Part shown: positions 1-10,965 of the stretch, one piece after another
How positions within the stretch are numbered: the stretch's first letter is position 1
How the letters are laid out: each line of letters starts with the position of its first letter
Assembly: GCF_036785885.1 (NCBI RefSeq)
Contig: NC_092320.1
Span: 17,733,557 to 17,797,556 of the forward strand
Direction: 5' to 3'
From: Coffea arabica
Lineage: Eukaryota > Streptophyta > Magnoliopsida > Gentianales > Rubiaceae
Length of the DNA: 64,000 nucleotides
Notes under the pieces: model-generated
What the model was told of the DNA's origin: nothing
Database searches by the model: none
Seen by the model: the letters and a program-made list of their open reading frames with translations, nothing else
Position numbers and translations under genes: made by a program

Positions 1-1162
1 TTTGCTTCGGTTATTCTTAGTAATAATGTTTGCCTCTTGTGCAGTGGTGAAGGTATCCGACATCATCACATCCAAGTCGGCCGCGGTGGCCAAGACACCG
101 AAGAGAAAGGCTCCTGCCGAGTCGTCCGAGGCTTCAAAAAAGAAAAATGCCTAAGGCACGGTAGCCATGACCTCGGTGGGCACAACGGCCAAGACTTCGG
201 TGGTAAAGATCACATCGTCGACCACTGCAACAGAGTCCACCTCGTCTGTGCCAGAGGGGGTGGCTACCCGAGGAGTGATGGTCACGTCTCTTTCACAGAG
301 CCGAGGCAAGCAGCTTCAAGGTTCGGCAGTGCCGGTCTCCGCTACATTTCTGTGGAATCGGTTTCATGTGAAGTCTCAGGAAGTCGGAGATGATAAAAGC
401 CATCCCGGCGGCCATTGGTGCCCAGACTGGGAACTCACAGTCAATGACAGTTGCTCCAACCCTCGCGCAGCTCACGAGTTGATTATGTGCTCCACGTTGC
501 CAAGAGATGTGGAGTTCACCAAGAAGTTGGACCCTTCCGAGTTGGTCCAAAGTCTAATGGTGTTCTCGGCCTCGTCCGCGGCTTTCGTAGCCGAGATGGC
601 CAGGTGGTTTCACGACCTCCTTAAGCAGCAGGACTCCGACAACTTGCAGAACAAGATCTCCAAGTTGGAGAAGAAACTTGATATAGCGGAGTCTGAGAAG
701 ACACAGCTTCAAGCGAAGCGTGATCGGATAAAGGCCGAGAAGGATGAGGACCGAGCAATCATCAACTCTCTCCAATCAGCCTTGGAGGAGGAACGGAAGA
801 GGTCTGAAGAGGAGAAAAAATCGCACCAGCAATCACTCGAAGGTGTCGGAGCCTCGGCCGTGGAGGTTTTCAGGAAATCCAAGACCTTCACCAAGGATCT
901 CGGTGAGCTGACCTTGCCGAGATTCATGTTCGACAACACCTCGACAATAAACGAGGTTGCCTCACACCTTACCCTTGAAGATTTGGAATCTTTTAAAAAC
1001 AAAGATAACTATAATGAAGACGCCATAGAGCTCTGCGACCGGGTTGTCGAGGGGATCCAGGCTGGCAAGAACCCCGCCGAGGTACGCGAGGAATTCAACC
1101 AGTGGCTATCCCAACTCGACCAGGAACTGGAAGGGGAAAAGGACGTAGAGGACGAGGCCTAG
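1..1162 (+). pseudogene. Antisense extra ORF of the gypsy element (coiled-coil protein), partial
   Basis: An open frame runs from the window start to 1162, broken only by TAA at 152-154; the part from ATG 167 gives 331 residues. A pyrimidine tract ending in AG at about 42-44 looks like a splice acceptor, so 1-44 may be intron. The N-terminal part is Ser/Thr/Lys rich. A middle block (PDWELTVNDS) resembles the plant 'putative gypsy-type transposon' proteins. A long charged coiled coil follows (about residues 150-230: SKLEKKLDIAESEK and on), then an acidic C-terminus. It runs opposite to gag-pol and downstream of integrase, as in Tat elements with additional ORFs. Its function is not known. Confidence 0.55.
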
Positions 1163-1468
1163 AAGGGCGAGGTCAGCGGAGAAGAAGCAGACGATGGGAA
1201 GACAGGTCACGGAGAGGCCGAGGAGGCCGTGGGGGGTAACGGGAATCCCGAGGTGGGAAATGCTTTAGTGCATTCCTGACCTCGGTTCTTGAAATCTTTT
1301 CCTCTATAATATTTAATGAAATGAATAGTTCTTTTTTTATCATATCGGCTCTTTTTCTTTTTCACTTTGTCTCTTACTTGTCCCCCTTATTTTTTAATAG
1401 CAAGCAAATGATACTAAGATATTAAAAAATAACCAAATGATTGAATAGCTAACAATTCATTAAAATTC
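1163..1468. other. Spacer between antisense ORF and integrase end
   Basis: About 300 bases with no coding frame. The left part is a G/A-rich continuation of the ORF's low-complexity acidic tail beyond its stop. The right part (about 1300-1460) is AT rich with poly-T runs and may carry the 3' ends of both converging transcripts. No clear polypurine tract or LTR edge is visible. Confidence 0.5.
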
Positions 1469-2585
1469 TCAAGGATAATACAGTTTTAGATTCTCAGCAT
1501 GCCAGGTCCTCGGCACTAGAGAACCATCTCGGTATGCTAACTTACAATACCCACTTAGACTAGATTTCACAACTCGGTAGGGGCTCTCCCATTTTGAGAC
1601 TAATTTTTCTTGCGATTTGGCTCGGCTGATCGAGTTTTTCCGGAGGACCAGGTCTTCTGGTTGGAATCGGCGATGTTTAACACGGGTATTGTAGTAGCAA
1701 GTTAAGGTGTTCTTGTACGAAACTACCGAGCCCAGACGACATCCCTTTTTTTTTATGAGGTCAGGATCCGTCTGCCTTTCTTCTTCATTTACCTCGGCCA
1801 CGCAGAGCGCTATTTAGGGACTAGGTGTAAGGATCTCGACCAGATTGACCGCTTCGGATCCATAGGTCAAGGAGAAGGGTGTCTCTTGCGTAGCCGACCT
1901 CAGCGTGGTTCGATAATACCACAAGATACTTGGGAGTTCTTCCACTCATGATGATCCTGCTCGGTGTAACTGGATTTTTAGGCCATGCAAGAGAGTTCAG
2001 TTAAAATTTTTTGCTTGCCCATTGGCTTGAGGATGACTTACTGAAGTAAAGTGTTGTTTGATACCGAGGACCTCACACCAACTTTTAAACAGATTGTCAG
2101 CGAACTGCTTCCCGTTATCCGAGATGATCACCCGGATATGCCGAAGCGGCAAATTATACATTTTCAGAAGAATTTTTGGACAGCCAACCCAGTGATGGTC
2201 CTTAGAGATTCGGCCTCGACCCATTTAGAAAAATAGTCCACAGCGGTCACGAGGAAAATATAACTTCCGATAGTTTTGGGGAAGGGCCCGATGATGTCTA
2301 TCCCTCATTGCTCGAACAGCCAGGGCGAGGTGACAAGAACCATGAGATTTGTAGGTTGGTGATATTCTGTGGCATGAAATTGGTGGGAAGGACAATTAAA
2401 GACAACATCCTGAGCATTCTGTTGGACAGTAGGCCAAAAATATCCGAGAAGTAGGGTCTTTTTAGCCAACATCCTATGGCCGACGTGGGCTCCACACAGG
2501 CTCTCATGTATTTCTTTGAGAATACAATGCCCTTCATCAGTGGAAATGCACTGCATCCATAGATCTAGGTAGGATAGCTTATAGG
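1469..2585 (-). pseudogene. Ty3/gypsy integrase, broken
   Basis: Three minus-strand frames give consecutive integrase parts. 2585-2305 holds the zinc-binding N-terminus (STDEGHCILKEIHESLCGAH, then LGYFWPTVQQNAQ and NCPSHQ). 2224-1997 holds the catalytic core (ISDNGKQFADN, SVSHPQANGQ). 1801-1469 is the C-terminal domain (YNTRVKHRRFQPEDLVLRK, KWESPYRVV, PRTWHAENLKLYYP). Frameshifts or stops separate them. Where the third catalytic acid is expected, after HPQANGQA, a Lys stands instead of Glu. The N-terminal edge is abrupt at about 2582, where the opposite-strand protease/RT segment begins. Confidence 0.85.
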
Positions 2586-4924
2586 TCGGCCTGCACTCAA
2601 TGCCCTGAAGGCCGTATATTCCACCTACCACCTGAGTTTCAAGTTCTCGACACCGACTGGTGTGGTCGAGGTGAGTAGCGATGTGAATGCGGTAAGGGAA
2701 TATTACCTCGCCACCATCCAAGCTGCGGTCACTCCTCGAGCTGAGTCAAAGGCCGAGAGGAAGAGGCTGAATGTCCTCTCTATTGACTGCATCGACCCTT
2801 AAGAGGTCGGAAAACCCGGAAGGCTCGAAACAGGAGATGAAGTGGAATGGATAACCTTGGACGCGGCACGGCCTGACCAAGTCGTTCAAGTGGGGACAAG
2901 TTTCTCGTCTCCCCGCAGAGAAGGCATGATCGACCTGATAAGGGAGTATTGAGATGTATTCACCTGGAATGCGGACAAAGTCGTGGGAGTGCCTCCCGAT
3001 TTCATGGTACACCGACTTAACGTGGATTCGCGTGCCCGTCCAGTAAAACAGAAATGAAAGCACTTTGGTCTTGAGCGCAGTTAAGTTATTTCTGAAGAAG
3101 TTGACAAGCTCCTGCCCGTTAAAATCATCCGAGAAGTCCAATATCCTACCTGGCTGTCCAACCCCATCATGGTAAAAAAGAACGCCAGTGGGTGGAGAAT
3201 GTGTCTGGATTTCACCGACCTCAACAAGATCTGTCCCGAAAATTGCTACCCCCTACCGAAAATAGACGCCCTTGTTGATTCGGCTATGGGGCATGAAATC
3301 CTCTGTTTTTTAGACGCCTCTAAAGGATATCACCAGATAGGAATGAGTGAGGAAAATCAAGAAAAAATGGCGTTCTACACTGACTGAGATGTCTATTGTT
3401 ACACAACAATGCCCTTCGAGCTCAAGAACGTTCGGGGCAACCTACCAAAGGTTGGTTAACCGTATATTTAAAGATCAAATTAGCCACAATGTGGAGACTT
3501 ATGTGGACGGCATTCTCCTCAAAAGTCTAACTACTTCGGCCTTCTTATCCGATGTAAGGGAGATTTTCGGCATCATCTGAGAGTCAAGGATGATGCTAAA
3601 TCCTAAAAAGTACTTCTTCGGTGTCATCTCGGGAAAGTTCCTGAGATATCTGGTTTCCGCCGAGGAATCGAAACTAATCCAAATAAGGTAAAAGCCATCT
3701 AGGACATGTTTCCACCCCGGAATCTCTAAGAAAGTCAGAGATTAAATGATCGCCTAGTCGCTCTGAACCGCTTTTTATCTCAGTCTGCCAAGAAGGTTTT
3801 GTTGTTTTTCAAGGTTCTGAAGAAAGCCGGCCAGTTTACCTGGACCGAGAAATGCCAGCAAGTTTTCGACCAGATGACAGAATATCTGCATCACCTACCC
3901 ACCCTCGCTTCACCTTGATTGGAAGAAAGGTTGTATCTGTATTTGTCCGTGGCAGACGAGGCTGTCAGTGCAGTATTAATCCGAGACGAGGGTACTCAAG
4001 TGTCCGTTTACTATGTCAGTTGAGTTCTACGAGAGCTGGAGACTCGATATACTCAAGTGGAGAAACTTATGCTGGGGCTAGTTCATGCAGCCCGGCAATT
4101 GAAATTCTACTTTCTCGCCCATCCAATATCCATGAGGACAAATCAACCAATTCGGTCGATATTGGTGCGTCCGGAGGCTTCCGGACGCCTTACCAAGTGG
4201 ACTAGTGAACTGGGGGAGTATGATTTGTCGTACAAGCCACGCACAACAATCAAATCTCAAGCTCTAGCAGACTTTCTAGCCAAACTCACGTTCTCAGTGA
4301 GCCAAGACGCCACTTCAGATTTGCCCGAGCCACAACAATGGACGTTGTATGTAGATATGTCTTCTAATAATGAAGGCAGTGGGACAGCACTGCTCCTGGA
4401 AGGTCCATATGGTGAGGTGTGTTCATACGCACTTTAGTTTGATTTTCCTGCCACTAATAATGAAGCCGAGTACGAGGCTTTAATTGTGGGGTTTCAGCTG
4501 ACCCGCAAACTCAGTGCTCGATGAATCCGAATTCGTAGTGACTCCCAACTCGTAGTATGCCAAGTGCTTGGTAAATCTGATGCCAAGGAGGAGACTATGC
4601 AACGGTATCTCTCTAAAATTCACCAACTCACTATGTACTTCGAGTCTTTCAAAATTTAAAGAAAACCTCGATCGCAGAATAGGCGAGCCGATGCTCTGTC
4701 TCGGTTGGCATCCACTTCATTCTCAACTCTCAACAAGGCGGTTCTTATGGAAGTGCTGGCCGAACCAGGATATATGGAGGAGAGGGCCTATCCTGTACGC
4801 TCGAGGGACACGTGAATGAGCTCATTTATCCTATATCTGAGCCAAGGAATCCTTTTCGATGACGGAGTTGAAGCGAGAAGATCCAAAGAAAGACTGCTCG
4901 GTATGCACTTTGGGAAGACGAGCT
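2583..4924 (+). pseudogene. Inverted protease tail-RT-RNase H block of the gypsy element
   Basis: The plus-strand frame opens inside the end of the protease domain (GRPALNALKAV at about 2587, then STYHLSFKF) and continues through the pre-RT linker into RT. RT blocks are PTWLSNPIMVKK, GWRMCLDFTDLNK, CYPLPKIDALVD and FLDASKGYHQIGM. The YVDD box reads YVDG at about 3500, so a catalytic Asp is lost. The RNase H region follows (4180-4680: WTLYVDMSSN, NNEAEYEALIVG, RSDSQLVV), then RRADALSRLAS at about 4684 and ALWEDEL, ending about 4922. Several stops and frameshifts are present. It should lie on the same strand as gag and integrase; flipping it restores canonical gene order. Confidence 0.85.
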
Positions 4925-6675
4925 GTCTATTTCAGTTTCACGGACGGAGAGAAAATGATAGACTTTACCCGTAAGTTCCCAATCAAAAAGATTCAAAACG
5001 CATTTTTGAGTATAAACCCCAAGATTAGGACAGAAAAGCAAAAGAAAGAACAAGGCAGTTTCAAAATTTCAGGTTCCTTACGAATTTTTGATTAAGGAAG
5101 AAAAATTATTTCAACACTACAAGCATAGTCATACTCAAACATCGAGCTCAAAATGAGAGGAAAGGCTATGCACATTCAAAGTGGAAACCACACCTAGAAC
5201 TACTACCTATGAACACAAAACTTCAGCTAATGTTTCAAAACTTGCAGGCAAAGCCTGCTGCTTGCAAGAAACCAATGCCATGTTACGGCTTGCTGCTATG
5301 CTGCACATTGCTACTTTGAATTGCAGCAAGCACATACGTGGGATACCGTTAAACAACAAGCGAAACTCAAAAGAGAAAACAAGCCATTCCAGAAACTTCA
5401 GCAATCCAAAAGATCGAATTTTTATCAAAATTGCTGCAACCAATTGGCCTTGTTGCGGCCTGATGCTACATCGCAAACCACTCCCTGATGCTACATCATT
5501 TACTGCCCTTATTCAACACCCTTATTCAACAGAACAACTCCAATCAACAGCAAAATAAAAGCGTGAACATAACAACCACTACAACCCAAAGTAAAACAAA
5601 CAGACGGATTGATCAACACTGCGGCAACAAATTTGCGCAGGCCGAGAGTTTCAAAACTGTTGCAACAGGAGCTTAATCTCTTCTAAAAACCCTGATCTAC
5701 CCAAACATGATAAAGGATCCAAGAACAGAGGGGCATAAAGCCCTATTCACTAGAAATTAACAACATCAATCATAACCATGACTACCCCAAATCAGAAAAG
5801 TGTAAACCCTCATACAACGCATCGAACCTGGAAGCTACGATAAAAATTTTACCAATAACCAAAGATAGAGACAGACTACCTTCTATTTCAGCAGCAGAGG
5901 TTTTGGACATGGGAGAGTCCCTCCTTCCAGCTTTTTCTTGCTTGAAGCTCTTCCTCCGCAACCTGAAGCTTTTCCTCCTCTCAGTCTTTTCTAGCTTTCT
6001 TTCTTTTTAGGTTTTTCTCCAGTCCGCTACCTTTTCCTCAACCATTTCCCGAAGCTTTCATGCCCGTAACCCTAGCCGTTCCCCCTTGCTTCGTTTCTTT
6101 TCCTCAGCCCAAGCTCTCTCCTTTTTCTCACACCACCAGCCGTCACCCCTTCTGGCCGTTGTGTCTCTCGGTCTCCCTCCAAAACTCTCTCGTAGCTCTC
6201 TCCTAATACCCTCTCTCAATCTCCCCTCTTTGCCGTCATTCGATGCTCCCTCCTTTATACCCAATGGCCAGCCCCAAAACCTGATATCAAAGGCTCTCCG
6301 TGAACCTTAGTTTTTTTCTCTTTCCTTCCAGCCCTCCGATCCTTTTCTTCCCGCATGTTTTCTGCTAATGAATATGGTACAAAGAAAGAGTTTTGATCTT
6401 GTGTGGCTCACAGTGCATGAGCTTGGTCTGTCCTTTTTTCTTTTTTTTTTTTAATAATGAAATAATACAAATAAAACAAGATAAACAAAATGCTAAAAGA
6501 AAACGTATTTTGTGAACCTTTTTTACTTTTTTTCCTTTCTTTTTTTTAATGCTAAAAATGCCTAAAAATAAAATTAGGAGACTAATGAGCAAACGTGGAA
6601 AATAAAATAAAACAAAAAAATAAAAAAAATAAAAAAAATAAACATTAAAATAAAAATAAAAATTTGGTGTTTACA
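4925..6675. other. Foreign LTR-like tract inside the protease region
   Basis: Protein similarity to gypsy Pol stops at about 4924 and gag-protease resumes at 6676. The tract between has no convincing coding frame. It contains a pyrimidine-rich leader-like stretch (5920-6350), a possible TATA at about 6255 (TTTATACCC), A/T-rich runs at 6430-6660, and ends TTTGGTGTTTACA at 6675, a form common at plant LTR 3' ends. I read it as part of an inserted LTR (solo or truncated) whose left end was lost when the inversion formed. No matching TG end or target duplication (TTCTT expected) was found on the left. Confidence 0.4.
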
Positions 6676-8385
6676 TTCTTCACAAGTTAATTGTTGGTGA
6701 AGACTTCAATTACGAGAGTTTCATGATTACTAGAGGCAGTAGGGACAGAGTCGTTGGGGCCATAAGTGATTACCTCAGCTAGCCGGGAACTGGGCTCGGC
6801 GGGGTCCAGGTCAGCTTGAAGGTAAGTTTTCTTCCGGGAGTTTTGGCTGTCACCCCTCGTTGGACCACCCTCAATTTTGTTAATAACCCCGGCAATATTC
6901 GGGCCATAGTCGGGGGGCCTTTCGGTCTCCCTATAGTCCCCGGGACCACGGCAAGGGTTTTTCGTCTCCCGCCTATCTTTTCGATGCGAGTCACCACGGT
7001 TGTCACGGTGGGAGCTGTTTCGGTTGAAACCTCCATCCTTGCAGATAAACTGGTTCAAATGTCATTGTTTGAGCAAGTTCTCAATTTCTTTCTTCAAGTC
7101 ATTACAATCTTCGGTCTCATGCCCAATGTCTCTATGGTATGCACAGTAAAGACAGGAATTCCTCTTTTCCCTCTTTCCGGCTATCTTCGAGGGGGCTTGG
7201 CCGAGGTTTTGTTGTTCCATGACCGCAAGAATGTGGGACCAACTAGTATTGAGGGGAGTGAGTTTGGTATCCGAGACAAATGGTCTCCCCTTGAAAATTT
7301 TGTCGAAAACATTGCGACGGTCCTGAAATGGATTGGACAGGCTGCTAGGACCTTGTTCACCTCGACTAGTCTTTTTCTTCTTTCGGGACTCCTGTCCCGT
7401 GCGAGCTGCTTGAGCCTTCCTCTTCATGCGGTTTAGATCTTCGTTTTGAATACCTCGGTCTACCCGTTCTCAGAGTTCCCGAAGTGTTCGGGGGTATTCG
7501 GTATATCTCTGTGTTGAAAGTGCCCATGATTAATCCATTGGTGAAAGCGGCTATGGTCATCTACTCATTTTGATCGGGTATCCGTATGTTCTCATCGTAG
7601 AACCTCTGCACGTACTATCGTAGGGACTCCCCGGAAGCCTGTTGTATATTCAGAAGATAGGCCGAGGTCTTCATCACTGGGCAAGATGAAACAAAGCGGT
7701 GGATGAACCTGTCCACAAGCTCATCTAGCGAGGGAATGCTCCTAGGTTCTAAGTTCCAGAACCATTTTCGGGCAGTTCCCTGCAGGAAAATGAGAAATGC
7801 TCGGCAAATTACAGCGTCGGGGACGCAGTATAACCGAAATGCCGAGATGAAGGCATGGAGATGATCCTCGGCCATCGTGGGGCGGCAACGCTGGAAGCTT
7901 GAAGTTGGGGGGAACCATCTCTCCGTTAATGTCATCGGTAAAGGGCAGAGCCATCATGTAGTCGGTAGGCAACCCCTCAGGCCGTCGGCGTGTGTCCTCA
8001 GTTCGTCTCCCCAGTAAACCCCGAGAGAACGCCCTGAAAATGGAGGTGATCTTGAAGGTGGCCTTGGAGGAGGCACGCTTTGAGCAGCTCCGGGCAATGT
8101 GTGCATTGTCAGAGTCCTCTCTCGAGGGTACCTCGGGCGACTTTGCCAATCTTCTTTTAGAAGATTCGATTTTTTCCTTTCCCTGCCTCTTGAAGTACTT
8201 CCCCAGTTCCTCAAAGATATTGGAGTTGTCTACCACAAACTCGGTCATCCAGACGATGGCATCTTCGTTTGTGGGTGGGGCCCTTGGGGACCCTTGCTCT
8301 TCAGAGAGTGATCTTGCTGAGCAGCTGAGCTTGGCTCAACTCCGATTGAGGGAACTCTTCTACTCCTGGATCGTGTAGGTCTCAT
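6676..8385 (-). pseudogene. Ty3/gypsy Gag and start of protease, broken
   Basis: The likely start is ATG at 8385-8383 (MRPTRSRSRR), 17 bases after the primer-binding site. Frames then shift several times: 8248-7742 (PFTDDINGEMVPPNFKLP), 7935-7615 (retrotransposon gag core: HAFISAFRLYCV, GTARKWFWNL, IPSLDELVDRFIHRF), 7560-7366 (ATIAAFTNGL-type block) and 7427-7062, with a CCHC-like knuckle (CLYCAYHRDIGHETEDC). 7058-6687 leads toward protease (SSRLAEVITYGPND, VIEVFTNN). Stops between blocks make it non-functional. It ends exactly at 6676, where the inserted tract begins. Confidence 0.85.
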
Positions 8386-8401
8386 CGAGAGTATATACGT
8401 T

Positions 8402-8418
8402 CCCACAGACGGCGTCAA
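8402..8418 (-). promoter_or_regulatory. Primer-binding site of the gypsy element
   Basis: On the minus strand, TGACGCCGTCTGTGGGAA starts two bases after the LTR end. It is one base different from the TGGCGCCGTCTGTGGGAA form I recall beside many plant gypsy LTRs. Its position between LTR and gag ATG fits a tRNA primer site. Confidence 0.7.
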
Positions 8419-8420
8419 TT

Positions 8421-8982
8421 GAAGAGGTGTCTTCTTGACCTAATTCAGTTCACTCTTGTGAGAAATGAAATTCGAAAATAGGTTCGATGGTCCGATGTGA
8501 GAGACGGGGCTTTATCCCTTGGGATCACTCCGACGATCAAATTAGTTTAGTGAGAGAAAATGAAGAGTAATGAGCAGGACGAACGTAACAGTAACTTTAC
8601 TTGCGTGGAGAGAGTGAGGAAGTATTTATAGGGTGAGGTTAGAGGGAAGGACAGCAGGTTTAAACCACTGGGTCCCACCTCTTGCACATTACGGCTCTGT
8701 TCTGCACCCGCGAACTCTGTTCCTGACATGCGGTAGTGGCTCAGGCTTTTTGCCAGGTGGCCATGTGTTCCCGATAAAGGATCCTCGTGGTTTCAGTTAA
8801 AGTAGTGACTCTTAATGACATGTCAGGCCGGCTGACATCACCCGCGTGCAGTCGATATAGAACGCCTACTTGGGGTATAAGAGTCGAGGTCAACAGAATT
8901 GCCGTGATGAGATACTGCCGAGGTCAAAGGAGGAACCACGGTCACGTGCTATCACTTCGGGTGGGTCGAGCCGAAGTGACCA
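8421..8982 (-). repeat. 5' LTR of the gypsy element
   Basis: Bounded on the plus strand by TG at 8421 and CA at 8982, the inverse of TG...CA in element orientation. The right edge reads TGGTCACTTCGGCTCGAC on the minus strand. It carries a TATA box and lies directly upstream of the primer-binding site. The partner LTR is outside the window, so the outer edge and the length of about 562 bp cannot be confirmed by comparison. Confidence 0.6.
8623..8632 (-). promoter_or_regulatory. TATA box of the gypsy LTR
   Basis: The minus strand reads CCTATAAATA, about 205 bases upstream of the LTR end, followed by a CT-rich tract where transcription would begin. Confidence 0.6.
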
Positions 8983-10160
8983 TCCTTAGTAAGATTTTGA
9001 AATTTTCTTTGACAAACTGTGATTTTACAAAAGCCAAAGTTTGGGAGGAAGAATGGATCAGATGATTCCAGGGAGAGAATGAAAGTGAAAATTTTCGAGT
9101 TCGAATTCTTTCACTTATGTTCAAAAAATGATGAAGGATAGGGGTATGGCTGCCTGTGGACATCAAAGTCCGATGACGATGATGATGAGGTCTGAGGGGA
9201 TTGCTTGCAAATTTGGGACGAGGAGTATTGAAATTGCTCTCTCTATCGTACGGCCATTAAACATCGATAACTTGAAATCAAGTAGTGGACTGTGACGGTG
9301 TTTTTTATCTCAATGGGCATTCATAGTTTTCTCATTGTTTTTTCTTTCGGGACGAAATAACCATTCATCTGTGACTATGACCAGGTGATGATTTCTGGAT
9401 CGAACAGACATTGGGCAAGAAAATTTTTTTGTAACTCCCATTAAGTCCAATTCTGGCCCAAGTTGCCCAATTTGAAGTAACGAAGCATGCCTTGTTGGAT
9501 ACTACGCTCATAAACAAATTTTCAGTTTAGTTTCCTATTCCAACAATAAAACAACTCTTTTTTTTTTATGTTAGCAGTCCAAAAAAGGGTTGTAAATTTA
9601 AAGGGGTTTTATTTCTACAAAATCCTCACAAGTTAGGAATGTAAATAAGTCTAAAGCATCCATGTATTATTCCAATTAGAAACAAATATTGTTGAAAAAT
9701 CCTTTGCTCCTTCAAGGGATAATTTCCTTTCTTCTTTTCTAATTTAGGGCCAAACATCCAAATGAAATGCATGAAAAAGGGGTTTACTTATTTGGTACCT
9801 TTTAAAACATACATAGTGAGCATACCATTTAATGGCATTTTGGGGCAACAAATGTACGTTGGCTGTCAACACAGTGAACGGAAAATAAAGCAGCCATGCT
9901 TTTACAAGAAAGTTGAATGCCAGATATGATGCAACCTTACTCAAGATTGGAAACAAAACAATCAGCAACAATTTCTATTAGATGCTATTCCTTAGACCAA
10001 GCTTAAGAATTAAAGTTGGGTCTGTCTTCAACCCATAAGACAGAAACCAAAACTATTTAAGTATCAATTTGCTGCCTATTAAGATGCACATAACAGAAAA
10101 TGAAGCAGATGTTCTTCTGAGGAGGTGGAATGCAGAATATGATGCAATGTTATTGCCATT
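8983..10160. other. Intergenic DNA left of the LINE
   Basis: No coding frame with recognisable similarity. Sequence is moderately AT rich with short poly-T runs. With the LINE removed, it is continuous with 15176-15858 on the other side, up to the SEN54 stop codon. Confidence 0.5.
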
Positions 10161-10177
10161 GAAAACTGTGTCCTAAG
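10161..10177 (+). repeat. LINE target-site duplication, left copy
   Basis: GAAAACTGTGTCCTAAG; differs at one base from the copy at 15159. Confidence 0.9.
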
Positions 10178-10206
10178 TTCACAATGAGCGGAACTGCAAA
10201 GATAAA

Positions 10207-10946
10207 GGAATATATTTGCACAAGGATTCCCAGTATGGAATTTGGTTGAAGGCCAGTGGGCCTAGGAGCCCTCATAAAAGGCAGTCGACAGCAGAACGGG
10301 CAGCAAGTATGAGGGAGAAGGAGAGGTCTGATCAATCGGAAAACAGGGGACAGAGACAGTACTTGTTGACTTGGGGGTCTGTGGAGGTAGGCGAGAAGTG
10401 GGGGATTCAGTGCAGACAGAGAGAAGGATGGAAAGGGATGGGGGCATAAGAGGTAGATCAGAGCAGCAGAGAAAAGGGGATGGGGCAATAGAGGGGGGAG
10501 GGACACAAGGGAGGGAGGAAGAAGGGCATGAAGTGACGGGGGGCGAATTGAGGGAAGTTATGATAAAGGAAGATACTGGTGAGGAGCAGGATATAATGTG
10601 GATTGATGGATGCCTGGAAAAGGAGATATCACAAAGAGGGGTAGGGCAACAGGAAAGCTTAGGAACTGAGGGTTTTTTAAGTGGAGTTAGCAAAGGGAAG
10701 GAAAATAAAGTTGGCAAGTATAAAGGGAACAGGGCGTGGAAAAGATTGGTACAGGAGATGGGAAGGAGGATGCCACTTACTGATTGTAATGGGATCACAA
10801 CAATGGAAACGGATAAGGGGAAAAGGAAAAATATGGACAGGGAGGGTGATTGGAGGGAAGATAGTAAGAGTGACCATAGGAAACAAAGGAAACTGGTAGG
10901 AGAGGGTCAGGGGAATGAGCCAGTAAAGGGGGGGAGCCCAACCTGA
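10207..10946 (+). pseudogene. LINE ORF1 C-terminal fragment
   Basis: Starts within DSQYGIWLKASGPR, which corresponds to the segment after the zinc knuckle in plant L1 ORF1 proteins (QFGxWLRA type). A frameshift near 10370 moves the frame to the long Gly/Glu/Lys-rich tail ending at 10946. The nucleic-acid-binding N-terminus and zinc knuckle are absent because of the 5' truncation. It stops 19 bases before the ORF2 ATG at 10966. Confidence 0.7.
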
Positions 10947-10965
10947 ATGGGGCTCCACAGTGTCC

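Larger units (their letters stand above)
1..8982 (-). mobile_element. Decayed Ty3/gypsy LTR retrotransposon, Tat-like layout, internally inverted
   Basis: Read on the minus strand, the order is 5' LTR (8982-8421), primer-binding site, gag (8385-6676), an interrupted protease region, integrase (2585-1469) and an antisense extra ORF at the far left. The RT/RNase H block lies on the opposite strand between gag and integrase, so an internal segment is inverted. The 3' LTR would lie beyond the left edge. Frameshifts, stops and lost catalytic residues show a dead copy. The extra antisense ORF between integrase and 3' LTR is a known trait of some Tat-lineage elements; the lineage assignment is inferred from that layout and the Gag/Pol similarity, not from a phylogeny. 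Confidence 0.8.
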
